Source of the DNA: Bacteroidaceae bacterium
GTDB lineage: Bacteria; Bacteroidota; Bacteroidia; Bacteroidales; Bacteroidaceae
NCBI GenBank assembly: GCA_017617315.1
Contig: JAFZWM010000029.1
Location: 1 to 64,000 of the forward strand
Direction of reading: 5' to 3'
DNA length: 64,000 nucleotides
The position numbers and the translations under genes were made by a program. The notes beneath the pieces were generated by a model, which made no database searches, had not been told where the DNA came from, and saw only the letters and a list, made by a program, of their open reading frames with translations. The number at the start of each line of letters is the position of its first letter. Positions within the stretch are counted from its first letter, which is position 1. Shown here in pieces: positions 9,838-17,356 of the stretch.

Positions 9838-11276
9838 TCTGCGCGCTCATGATAGGGGCTTGCACATCGTTGCCCCGCGTTCCCGAAAATTGTCAGGTTA
9901 CGGGCGAGGAGGCTCGCATCTGGCCCGATTATACTGGCGTTACCGTTCCTTCGAACATCGCGCCGCTGAATTTTGCCGTGAAGGATGCCGACGAGTGCGT
10001 GGCGCGATTCTCGCACGGCGGAAAGATGATGGAGTGCGGCGGAAGCGGTCAGATAGAAATAGGCATGGACGAATGGCATAAAATGCTTACCGAAGCCGCC
10101 GGAGACAGCATAAAGGTTCAGGTCTTTGCATCTTCTGGCGGCGAGTGGAAGGGCTACAAGCCGTTCTACGTTCATGTAGCTAAAGAGCAGATAGACAGCT
10201 TTGTAACGTACAGACAGATTCCGCCGTCGTATGTGATGTACGACCAGATGCGTATTGTTCAGCGCGACCTCACGTCGTTTGCCGAATACGAGGTCTACAA
10301 CAACAAGTGGAGCGAGGTTCGGGGGCAGTCGCATTGCGTAAACTGCCATTCGTTCCAGAATTATCGCACGGCAAAGATGCAGATGCACGTTCGCGAGGGC
10401 TTTGGCGGCACGCTGATTGCCGAAGATGGAAAGGTTCGCAAGATAAACCTAAAGCGTGAGGGCAATCCGATGGGCGGCGCATATCCGGTATGGAATCCTA
10501 AATACGATGTAATAGCGTATTCGTCTAACCTTACGATGCAGAATTTCTTCACCACTAATACTGCCAAGATAGAGGTGCAGGACAGCAAGAGCGACCTTGT
10601 TCTGTACGATGTGAAGAATGACAAGGTGGTAAGGATTACCGACACGCCTTTCGAACTCGAAGTCTTCCCGACGTGGAGTCCCGACGGGCGATGGCTCTAT
10701 TATAGCGTTGCAGCCGTCAAGGACACGGCGCGCATAGAGTTCGTAAAGCAGTACGACAAGATAAGATACAACATTTATCGCCGTCGTTTCTCGCCCGATT
10801 CTCTCGCGCTTGGCAACCCCGAGCCTGTTCTGATGGCATCGGCTGACAGCCTCAGCGCAACGCTTCCGCGCATCAGTCCCGACGGCAAGTGGCTGCTGAC
10901 AGGGCAAGCACCATACGGCGTGTTCCATATTTGGCATCCCGAGGCTGATTTGTTCCTTACGAATCTGGCAACGGGCGAGACTCATGCGCTTGCAGAAGCC
11001 AATTCGGATAGGGCAGAGAGTTTTCACAACTGGTCGTCTAACGGAAGGTGGATTGTCTTTACGAGCCGCCGCGGCGATGGCAACTTCACTCGTCTGTACA
11101 TGGCTTATATTGATGCCGACGGAAACGCTCGCAAGGCTTTCGAACTGCCACAGGAGAATCCTCTTGCCGAACTCGAATCGATTTGGAGTTACAACACTCC
11201 AGAATTTACAGTCGAGAAGGTGCGCATATCAAGAAAGGCTTTTGCTGATGCGGTTGTGGGGACAATTGATAATTGA
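9798..11276 (+). CDS. PD40/TolB-like beta-propeller lipoprotein with a CxxCH motif
   Basis: A 492-residue predicted lipoprotein (LLVCALMIGAC, lipidated Cys near residue 22). An N-terminal Ig-like region is followed by the motif SHCVNCHSF at about residues 179-187, a CxxCH heme c-type signature. The C-terminal half holds TolB/PD40 propeller repeats such as FPTWSPDGRWLYYSV, LPRISPDGKWLLTG and NWSSNGRWIVFTSRR. The start overlaps the DUF6057 gene by 40 bp, and the N-terminus (MEFQFFRS) may be borrowed from that gene. The last residues (GTIDN) are encoded by a dispersed A/T-rich repeat. Function is unknown; a periplasmic or surface electron-transfer or binding role is possible. Confidence 0.75.
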   Translation: MEFQFFRSGAHLLVCALMIGACTSLPRVPENCQVTGEEARIWPDYTGVTVPSNIAPLNFAVKDADECVARFSHGGKMMECGGSGQIEIGMDEWHKMLTEAAGDSIKVQVFASSGGEWKGYKPFYVHVAKEQIDSFVTYRQIPPSYVMYDQMRIVQRDLTSFAEYEVYNNKWSEVRGQSHCVNCHSFQNYRTAKMQMHVREGFGGTLIAEDGKVRKINLKREGNPMGGAYPVWNPKYDVIAYSSNLTMQNFFTTNTAKIEVQDSKSDLVLYDVKNDKVVRITDTPFELEVFPTWSPDGRWLYYSVAAVKDTARIEFVKQYDKIRYNIYRRRFSPDSLALGNPEPVLMASADSLSATLPRISPDGKWLLTGQAPYGVFHIWHPEADLFLTNLATGETHALAEANSDRAESFHNWSSNGRWIVFTSRRGDGNFTRLYMAYIDADGNARKAFELPQENPLAELESIWSYNTPEFTVEKVRISRKAFADAVVGTIDN

Positions 11277-11335
11277 CAATTTTTTAGTTGAAGACAGTTG
11301 AAAATTGAAAAATTAACAATGCGGAAAGTTGAAAC
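11261..11335. repeat. Dispersed A/T-rich intergenic repeat, copy 1
   Basis: A block made of variations on GACAATTGATAATTGACAATT and GTTGAAAATTGAAAAATT. The same vocabulary recurs at 12238-12296, 15444-15495 and 59399-59455. Here it supplies the stop codon and last codons of the PD40 lipoprotein gene. Confidence 0.7.
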
Positions 11336-11391
11336 TCTCTTAGTTCTGCCAAATTCGATATCGGACAATTTAAGAATATTATAAGAAAACA

Positions 11392-12264
11392 ATGAAGGCA
11401 ATAATATTTGGAATACTTTTTGTCATAGCAAGTAGCATGAGGGCACAAGTTGAACCACCTTCTTTTGCACAGATAAACTTGGACTTGGATTCTATAGCGG
11501 ACATTTCAATGGAATATAATCATGAACTTGTCAGAAAAGAACATGCTGGTATCTTTCGTGCAAGGGACACGTTGCATATTGATGGCAAACATAAATCTGT
11601 CTTAAACAAATATTTCATAAAAGGGGCATGCTTGTGTACAAGTTTGGGTAATTGCAATACCATTGATGAGCCATATATAGAACCGAAATCTGTAGAGCTA
11701 ATTCTGAAAAGGAGAATATATATCAGATTGAAAAGAAAAGGTGAACATAGAATACTTTCATTAGAGCCTATTTATAACAGTTTTTGGTTTGACAACTGCA
11801 AATATGTGTCTATGGGAGTATATCCTTTCTTACAAAACTTGATAAAAGTAGCAGAATTCTACAAGAACAAGGCTTACGTTGAGCCAACAAGTGTAATAAA
11901 GAAATATGCAAAGAAGAAGATTCTGATAGAATATTCCGACAGCCTTGGCAATACAACGAGTTGCACGATTTCGGGAAAGCAGATGGTGGTTGGCAACAAA
12001 AAAGTTAAAGACGCGGAAGCGTTGAAATTCTGCCTCACTCGCCTCGACGACCTTTTCTTCAACGGCAACGACATGGCGCAGTTCTACCACATCGAGAACA
12101 AGATAAAGCCCGAGGGCAAACTCTCGATAATCGTAGACCAAAAAGACTCTACCGAGATTCTGATGAAAGACAAAGTGATTGATGCCGACCGGATTATGTA
12201 TAACGAAAAGTTGTACGAACTTATAAATTACATCGGCAATTCACAATGCAGAATTGAAAATTGA
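11392..12264 (+). CDS. Secreted protein of unknown function
   Basis: I do not recognise this 290-residue protein. It has a signal peptide (MKAIIFGILFVIASSMRAQ). The body is mixed, with a cysteine-containing segment (GACLCTSLGNCN, about residues 82-93), a basic stretch (LKRKGEHR) and a C-terminal beta-rich part with DSTEILMKDKVIDADRI. The lower G+C content of the first two thirds compared with the last third suggests mixed origin. The last residues (QCRIEN) are encoded by a copy of the dispersed A/T-rich repeat that begins at about 12238. It ends before a hairpin shared with the convergent DUF4369 gene. Confidence 0.65.
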   Translation: MKAIIFGILFVIASSMRAQVEPPSFAQINLDLDSIADISMEYNHELVRKEHAGIFRARDTLHIDGKHKSVLNKYFIKGACLCTSLGNCNTIDEPYIEPKSVELILKRRIYIRLKRKGEHRILSLEPIYNSFWFDNCKYVSMGVYPFLQNLIKVAEFYKNKAYVEPTSVIKKYAKKKILIEYSDSLGNTTSCTISGKQMVVGNKKVKDAEALKFCLTRLDDLFFNGNDMAQFYHIENKIKPEGKLSIIVDQKDSTEILMKDKVIDADRIMYNEKLYELINYIGNSQCRIEN

Positions 12265-12296
12265 AAATTCATAATTGATAATTGTCAACTGTTTAG
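12238..12296. repeat. Dispersed A/T-rich intergenic repeat, copy 2
   Basis: The segment contains GAATTGAAAATTGAAAATTC followed by ATAATTGATAATTGTCAACTG, the same words as copy 1. It overlaps the 3' end of the preceding gene and gives it its stop codon. Confidence 0.7.
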
Positions 12297-12302
12297 ATAA
12301 GA

Positions 12303-12341
12303 AAGTGGCGCAACTTCACGGGGGGGGAGGTTGCGCCACTT
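12303..12341. terminator. Bidirectional terminator between convergent genes
   Basis: A 12-bp perfect stem (AAGTGGCGCAAC at 12303-12314 with GTTGCGCCACTT at 12330-12341) lies between two converging genes. The loop contains a run of eight G at 12320-12327, a likely site of length variation. Confidence 0.75.
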
Positions 12342-12366
12342 CTGTTTGCATTAAATTAAGAAATCG

Positions 12367-13065
12367 TTATTTTGCAAGGTTCTGCTGCTCGCTGAACTGC
12401 TTTGCATCTTCCTGATATTTCTTTACCAGTTTGTGCTGCTTAAACGCATCTGGGGCAGTTGTCAGAATATCCTCAATCTGCGGAGTCATAACAGGGTACT
12501 GCATGTTGCTCAGAAGCATCACGAACACGCCCACGCCAAGTGCATCGTTGTAATGGCTCTTGATGAACGATGTCGTAAGCACGTCTTCCTTAGCCGAAAC
12601 CTTCTGCATCTCTGCCATCAGACGCTGGTTTATAGTCTGCTCGTCAACGCCGTTTACAGTCATCTCGTATTCCATCTTCTGTATGTCTCTAAGTTGAGTC
12701 TGAAGCGAGTCGCGGCTCTTGAAGAACTTATAAAGCGTCTCGTTCAGTTCCGTTCCTCCCCAAACAAGGTCTTCAGCCTTCAGGTCAACGCTAATTTCAC
12801 CCTCTTCCAGAACTATAGGTATTACGATGTCCTCGCCGATAAACAGGTTTGCCATTGTAGCAGAATCAATCTGTCCCTTCACGGTAAACTTGCCGTGCGC
12901 CATTGTACCGGTTGCCACGGTAGCAAGCGAATCATCCTTGATAACCTTAACGGAGATTTTCTTTCCGTCAAGCTCTGATATGGCAGACGAACCCTCAATC
13001 TTGTACTTTTTTGCACAAGAGGCGAGCATCAGTACTGCCGCTAAAATCAATAAAAATTTGTGCAT
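12367..13065 (-). CDS. DUF4369 domain lipoprotein
   Basis: A 232-residue lipoprotein starting at 13065, where a signal peptide with lipobox (LAAVLMLASCAKK) begins; an earlier in-frame start would add a non-signal-like stretch. The DUF4369 beta-sandwich (about 25-120) shows the family pattern DSLATVATGTMAHGKFTVKG and PIVLEEGEISVDL. It is followed by a helical region (about 120-215) seen in the N-terminal parts of many Bacteroidetes thioredoxin-fold lipoproteins, but no CxxC thioredoxin domain is attached. This is a stand-alone version. Role unknown; probably envelope located. Confidence 0.8.
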   Translation of the reverse strand: MHKFLLILAAVLMLASCAKKYKIEGSSAISELDGKKISVKVIKDDSLATVATGTMAHGKFTVKGQIDSATMANLFIGEDIVIPIVLEEGEISVDLKAEDLVWGGTELNETLYKFFKSRDSLQTQLRDIQKMEYEMTVNGVDEQTINQRLMAEMQKVSAKEDVLTTSFIKSHYNDALGVGVFVMLLSNMQYPVMTPQIEDILTTAPDAFKQHKLVKKYQEDAKQFSEQQNLAK

Positions 13066-13175
13066 ATATAAATTATTAGTATTTGTTTCTACTGCAAAAA
13101 TAATATCCATTTTGGATAAATTGTAAATAAATTCATACTTATTGCAAGAATAACAGAAAATTTAAGTTTTTTTTA

Positions 13176-13183
13176 TATTTTTG
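13176..13183 (+). promoter_or_regulatory. -7 box of the S46 peptidase gene
   Basis: TATTTTTG followed by CG lies 25 bp before the ATG and matches the Bacteroidetes -7 element. The -33 region is A/T-rich without a clean TTTG. Confidence 0.45.
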
Positions 13184-13208
13184 CGCCAAATATTTATAAC
13201 AAAATGTA

Positions 13209-15353
13209 ATGAGAAAGGTTATTTTATCAATTTTTGCGTTGGCGATGACACTCTGTGCCAAGGCCGACGAGGGTATGTGGATGCTTCAGCTGATGAAAGA
13301 ACAGCATGTTATTGATCAGATGAAGAAATGCGGATTGCGCATCGAGGCAGATGACGTGTACAGCACTACCAAGCCTTCGCTGAAGGATTGTGTGGGCATA
13401 TTTGGAGGAGGATGTACGGGCGAGGTCGTTTCGGCCGACGGACTGGTGCTTACTAACCACCATTGCGGATTCGACGCCATACAGGGAGTTAGTACCGACG
13501 AGCACAACTATCTGAAGAACGGATACTGGGCTAAGTCGAGAAGCGAGGAACTGGCAACAAAGAACCTCGCCTTCACTTTCATCGTAGATATTACCGATGT
13601 AACTGAAGAGGTTGAGAACGAGATGAAGGACAAGAAGTCGGCCTCTGGCATCATGACGGCTTCGCAGCTCAAGGCCTTCGCGCAGAAGAAGCTGGCTGCA
13701 AGCAAGTATGCAGGAAAGGCTGGCTACAGAGCCGAGTGCCTTCCGTTCTTTGCCGGAAACAGCTACTATCTGTTTATAAAGAAGGTGTATAAGGATGTGC
13801 GCCTTGTCGGAACACCTCCACAATGCGTGGGCAAGTTCGGCGGCGAGACCGACAACTGGATGTGGCCTCGTCATACATGCGACTTCTCTATGTTCCGCAT
13901 CTATGCCGACAAGAACGGCGAGCCTGCCGACTTTAGCGCAGACAACGTTCCGCTAAAGTGCCCAAAGCATCTTGCCATCTCACTAAAGGAACTTAACGAG
14001 GGCGACTATGCCATGGTTATGGGCTTCCCGGGCAGTACAGAGCGTTATCTTACTGCAAGCGAGATTAAGGTGAGAATGGAGAGCGAGAACACTCCGCGAA
14101 TCATCATCCGTACCGAGCGCCAGCGCGTGCTTAAGGAGGCTATGCAGGCCGACCCAAGCATCGCCCTTAAGTATGCCAGCAAGTATGCTCACAGCGCAAA
14201 CTACTGGAAGAATGCCATAGGTATGAACAAGGCTATCGTTGACAACAAGGTTATCGAGGGTAAGCTTGAGCAGGAGAAGGCTTTCGCAGCCTTTGCCGAG
14301 AAAGCCGGAAACAGCGAGTACGAGACTGTCGTAAGCCTCATCGATGCTCTGATGAAGGATTACGGTCCGTTCTACCGTGAGCTGATGCTCTTCGTTGAGT
14401 TCCGTCGTGCCGTAGAGTTTAAGGTTGATGATGTGTCTCTCTTCTCAGCATACGCCGACAAAAAGGGTACAGACGATGGCAAGGCTCTCGAGAAGAAAAT
14501 CCGCAGCCTGTACGAGCGTATCCACGACAAGGACTACGACCACAAGGTTGATGCCAACGTTCTGAAGGCTCTTCTGCCGCTCTATGCAAAGGAGGCAAAG
14601 CAGCTCCCTACATTCTACAAGGATATTGTAGAGAAGAACTTCAAGGGCAACTACAACGCCTTTGTTGACGAGATGTACAGCAAGTCAATCCTTGCAAGCG
14701 AGGAGAATCTTAACAAGTTCCTTGCAAAGCCAAGCAGCAAGCTGGCAAACAACGACCTTATGCTTAAGTTCAGCGCATCTATGCGCAGTTTCTTGCAGGA
14801 TAAGTATGCCGACTATTCGGGCTATAGCGACAAGGCTAACCTTCTGCACAAAATCTATGTTCGCGGATTGTGCAAGATGAACGAGAAGAATCCTGTTTAT
14901 TCTGATGCCAACTTTACTCTTCGTATGACTTACGGAAACGTGAAGGGCTACAGTCCTAAGGATGCGCTCACTTATCGCTATTACACAACTCTCGAGGGCG
15001 TTATGCAGAAGGAAGACCCTAACAACGACGAGTTCGAGGTTCCTCAGCGCCTTAAGGATTTGTTCCAGAAGAAGGATTACGGCAGATATGCCAACAAGGA
15101 CGGCAAGCTTGTAACTTGCTTCCTTACAACAAACGATATTACCGGCGGTAACTCTGGTTCGCCTGTAATAAATGCCGACGGACAGCTCATCGGTCTTGCC
15201 TTCGACGGCAACTGGGAGAGCCTTAGCGGCGACATTCACTTCGACAACGAGTTGCAACGTTGCATCTGCGTAGATATCCGCTACGTTCTGTTTATGATAG
15301 ACAAGTTTGGCGGCTGTCCGCAGATTGTTCAGGAAATGACTATTGCCGAGTGA
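13209..15353 (+). CDS. S46 family dipeptidyl-peptidase, DPP7-like
   Basis: A 714-residue secreted serine exopeptidase with a short signal peptide (cut after AKA). The trypsin-like fold is marked by the catalytic His in LTNHHCGFD and the catalytic Ser in GGNSGSPVIN, with the long helical insert of S46 enzymes between them. These enzymes release dipeptides from peptide N-termini in the periplasm of asaccharolytic or mixed feeders. Eighteen residues after the catalytic Ser the sequence is LAFDGNWE. The residue at the position that sets P1 specificity in Porphyromonas (Gly in DPP7, Arg in DPP11) is Gly here, which points to preference for hydrophobic P1. Length is normal for the family. Confidence 0.9.
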   Translation: MRKVILSIFALAMTLCAKADEGMWMLQLMKEQHVIDQMKKCGLRIEADDVYSTTKPSLKDCVGIFGGGCTGEVVSADGLVLTNHHCGFDAIQGVSTDEHNYLKNGYWAKSRSEELATKNLAFTFIVDITDVTEEVENEMKDKKSASGIMTASQLKAFAQKKLAASKYAGKAGYRAECLPFFAGNSYYLFIKKVYKDVRLVGTPPQCVGKFGGETDNWMWPRHTCDFSMFRIYADKNGEPADFSADNVPLKCPKHLAISLKELNEGDYAMVMGFPGSTERYLTASEIKVRMESENTPRIIIRTERQRVLKEAMQADPSIALKYASKYAHSANYWKNAIGMNKAIVDNKVIEGKLEQEKAFAAFAEKAGNSEYETVVSLIDALMKDYGPFYRELMLFVEFRRAVEFKVDDVSLFSAYADKKGTDDGKALEKKIRSLYERIHDKDYDHKVDANVLKALLPLYAKEAKQLPTFYKDIVEKNFKGNYNAFVDEMYSKSILASEENLNKFLAKPSSKLANNDLMLKFSASMRSFLQDKYADYSGYSDKANLLHKIYVRGLCKMNEKNPVYSDANFTLRMTYGNVKGYSPKDALTYRYYTTLEGVMQKEDPNNDEFEVPQRLKDLFQKKDYGRYANKDGKLVTCFLTTNDITGGNSGSPVINADGQLIGLAFDGNWESLSGDIHFDNELQRCICVDIRYVLFMIDKFGGCPQIVQEMTIAE

Positions 15354-15379
15354 TATCACTTGTTTATACAACACTTATT

Positions 15380-15410
15380 GAAGTCCGGGATTCGTTTCTC
15401 GGACTTCTTT
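15380..15410 (+). terminator. Terminator after the S46 peptidase
   Basis: The 8-bp stem GAAGTCCG/CGGACTTC (15380-15387 with 15400-15407) is followed by TTT and lies 27 bp after the stop codon. Confidence 0.75.
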
Positions 15411-15443
15411 CGTAATCAGAAAAACAATTCGGAATTCAGAGAC

Positions 15444-15495
15444 GGTTGACAATTAACAATTAACAATTCAAAATTCATAATTGTTTTCATAATTG
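15444..15495. repeat. Dispersed A/T-rich intergenic repeat, copy 3
   Basis: GTTGACAATTAACAATTAAC followed by AATTCAAAATTCATAATTG repeats the words of copies 1 and 2. Here it precedes an 11-bp tandem array, as copy 4 does at 59.4 kb. Confidence 0.7.
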
Positions 15496-15559
15496 CCGAG
15501 GACTTATGAAGGACAATTACAATACGAATTGGTCTTTTGGTAAATACAAAATGGTGTCA

Positions 15560-15691
15560 AGGTATATGCAAGGTATATGCAAGGTATATGTAGGGTATAT
15601 GTAAGCTATATGTAAGCTATATGTAAACTATATGTTGGTTATATGTAAGCTATATGTTGGCTATATGTAGGCTATATGTAAACTATAGCCA
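15560..15691. repeat. 11-bp tandem repeat array, 12 units
   Basis: Twelve consecutive units of 11 bp with consensus AGCTATATGTA; early units read AGGTATATGCA and later ones drift (GGTTATATGTA, AACTATATGTT). Every unit keeps the TATATG core except the last (AACTATAGCCA). There is no open frame through it. The 11-bp spacing places the core close to one helical turn apart. Confidence 0.9.
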
Positions 15692-15759
15692 GATTAGGTG
15701 ATGGGTAGGTTATGGTGAAGTTGGAGTTCCCGCGTCTGTGTATTATTATACTTATTACA

Positions 15760-15952
15760 GACGCTGAAAGCGTCTCCGCTTAGTAACGTAGGTCGGCACG
15801 ACCTGCGGAATAAGAACGAACAACAAGCAATCTGAAAGAGTGCCCCATCTGTCGCAATGGGCGACCGCTTTCAGGGGCGATTATATTTGTATCATTTCAG
15901 TCCGCAGATCCTACGGATGCTGCGGTTACTGAGAGGTGACGCTTTCAGCGTC
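15760..15952. repeat. Inverted repeat pair around GACGCTGAAAGCGTC
   Basis: GACGCTGAAAGCGTC at 15760-15774 is matched in reverse complement at 15938-15952. The similarity continues inward on both sides (AGTAAC, then CTGCGGA), so arms of about 50-55 bp face each other around a centre of about 80 bp. Each 15-mer is itself almost palindromic. It has the look of a miniature mobile or REP-like element; no gene lies inside. Confidence 0.75.
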
Positions 15953-16072
15953 ATTCCGAATAATCATTTCATGATATAGGAAAAAGTTTTTTAGGTATAG
16001 GCAGGTGAGGAGATAGGGAAATGGAGTGTAAAAAATCATTGCTGAAAATGTCTATGGCAAATAAATATTCTG

Positions 16073-16080
16073 TATTTTTG
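16073..16080 (+). promoter_or_regulatory. -7 box upstream of the 16125 gene
   Basis: TATTTTTG followed by CA lies 44 bp before the ATG and matches the Bacteroidetes -7 element. No clear -33 partner was seen. Confidence 0.4.
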
Positions 16081-16124
16081 CAAATGATATCTTTAGTAAA
16101 AATCAATATTTAAAGCTTACAGAA

Positions 16125-16718
16125 ATGAATAAAGAGGAGTTCGACTTGATTACAAGGATTAGAAATCACATTCCAGTTTCTGATATTACAGAAAGAACCG
16201 TGATGCAGAAGGTTATACCCAAAAATGCTTTCGAGAATTACACAAAAACAGGTGGTTGGGATGCCAGAGTAGGCGGTTTTATGTCGAGAGCGTGCGACTT
16301 AATGCACCTAAGAACAGTTGAGGACTATTGCTACGGATTGGCATTGAATTATAGTGGCTCTCCATATTTTAATGAAGAGCTGACAAAGGTTATTGTCGAT
16401 GAGATTTATGTCATGAGATATACCTTGGATAATGGTGCTATAAGAAAATTGCGTATTCCGAATACTGCCGATGATTTGCAGAATAATCCTGAGCCTTTTA
16501 AAGGTCATGGCTATACTGGTGGAGGCATAAATCCAGAGGGCAAGTATATTCTTGGCGGTCCTGAATTTGTTCCAGAAAAAGGAGGCTTTTTTGAAATGAC
16601 TGCTGCCGAGATTTATAGAATAGACCAAAACGGCAACGAAACGCTTGTGGGGGTGCTGGTCGCAGAAACAAATGATGCTGGAGAAACAATAAATGTGTTT
16701 AAAAAGGTCGTAAAATAG
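16125..16718 (+). CDS. Unknown protein, possible toxin-like first gene of a two-gene cassette
   Basis: I do not recognise this 197-residue protein with confidence. It has no signal peptide or membrane segment. The N-terminal part is helical (about 1-55). A motif-rich C-terminal half has GHGYTGGGINPEGKYILGG, then PEFVPEKGGFF and a beta hairpin IYRIDQNGNETLVGVLV, a layout that recalls compact toxin domains found at the ends of Bacteroidetes polymorphic toxins. The following gene starts 6 bp after its stop. Lower G+C and different codon use from the neighbours suggest recent acquisition. The toxin idea is inference from size, context and composition only. Confidence 0.55.
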   Translation: MNKEEFDLITRIRNHIPVSDITERTVMQKVIPKNAFENYTKTGGWDARVGGFMSRACDLMHLRTVEDYCYGLALNYSGSPYFNEELTKVIVDEIYVMRYTLDNGAIRKLRIPNTADDLQNNPEPFKGHGYTGGGINPEGKYILGGPEFVPEKGGFFEMTAAEIYRIDQNGNETLVGVLVAETNDAGETINVFKKVVK

Positions 16719-16724
16719 TAAAAA

Positions 16725-17246
16725 ATGGAAGTGAAAATTAGAATAAAAGGAGTACATAATTATGCTTTCTTAGATAACATGTTATTACAGGCAATATCTT
16801 TTTCAGAATATGGATGGGGGTATACAACTGTTGATTCTGTTTTGGTTGAAAAGTATGGCTTCAAGAAAATTAAACCAGATATATGTTTGAATGAAATAAA
16901 TTTCCTGCCAATAAAAGACATCGCTCATACAAGAGGCTTTTATTCCACAGTATTTTGCGTGTATAAAGGTTATAAATGTCAATTTATGTCATCTACATTT
17001 AACGAGGAGAATCAAACATTCTGTATGAGACTTTCTCCTGATTTGGCTTTGGCAAAGGGGTATAATTGGAATCAGATAGGGCATGAAATTCAAACAATGG
17101 ATGTTCATCTTTCCGATCTTGACGAAATCTATCGCTGTCGCGAAAAACTCGATGATTTCATCTTCGATGTAGACCCAATAAAGCCGATATACAAAGACGG
17201 CAAGTGGCTCATCGAACCAGATGAAAACGGCGTGTACGTTATCTAA
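16725..17246 (+). CDS. Unknown protein, second gene of the cassette (possible immunity partner)
   Basis: A 173-residue soluble protein of no family known to me, rich in aromatic residues and acidic at the C-terminal end (HLSDLDEIYRCREKLDDFIFD, split helix; then KPIYKDGKWLIEPDENG). It starts 6 bp behind the previous gene and shares its low G+C. Acidic single-domain proteins directly downstream of toxin-like genes are often immunity proteins, but nothing in the sequence proves it. The last third has a higher G+C than the first two thirds. It ends before a long hairpin at 17278-17346. Confidence 0.55.
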   Translation: MEVKIRIKGVHNYAFLDNMLLQAISFSEYGWGYTTVDSVLVEKYGFKKIKPDICLNEINFLPIKDIAHTRGFYSTVFCVYKGYKCQFMSSTFNEENQTFCMRLSPDLALAKGYNWNQIGHEIQTMDVHLSDLDEIYRCREKLDDFIFDVDPIKPIYKDGKWLIEPDENGVYVI

Positions 17247-17277
17247 TATCCGTCTATGCTTGTGAGTAAACAAATAT

Positions 17278-17346
17278 GTAATTCGGCTTAGCATGGAAAC
17301 GGTATTTGAACGACAAAAATTCCTGATTCCACACTAAGCCGAATTC
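17278..17346. terminator. Long hairpin between convergent genes
   Basis: AATTCGGCTTAG (from about 17280) pairs with CTAAGCCGAATT (ending at about 17345) around a loop of about 40 nt. It lies between the cassette and the convergent peroxidase gene and probably ends both transcripts. Confidence 0.6.
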
Positions 17347-17356
17347 TTATTCTGTT

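Larger units (their letters stand above)
15411..16072. other. Gene-free, repeat-rich region
   Basis: No convincing coding frame is present over this stretch. It holds the A/T-rich repeat copy 3, the 11-bp array and the inverted pair described separately. The last 100 bp before the next promoter (15960-16060) show nothing recognisable. Confidence 0.7.

Noticed and set aside
15560-15691. A CRISPR array
   Set aside because: Units of 11 bp follow each other directly with no spacers, and no cas gene is near. The same holds for 59481-59557.
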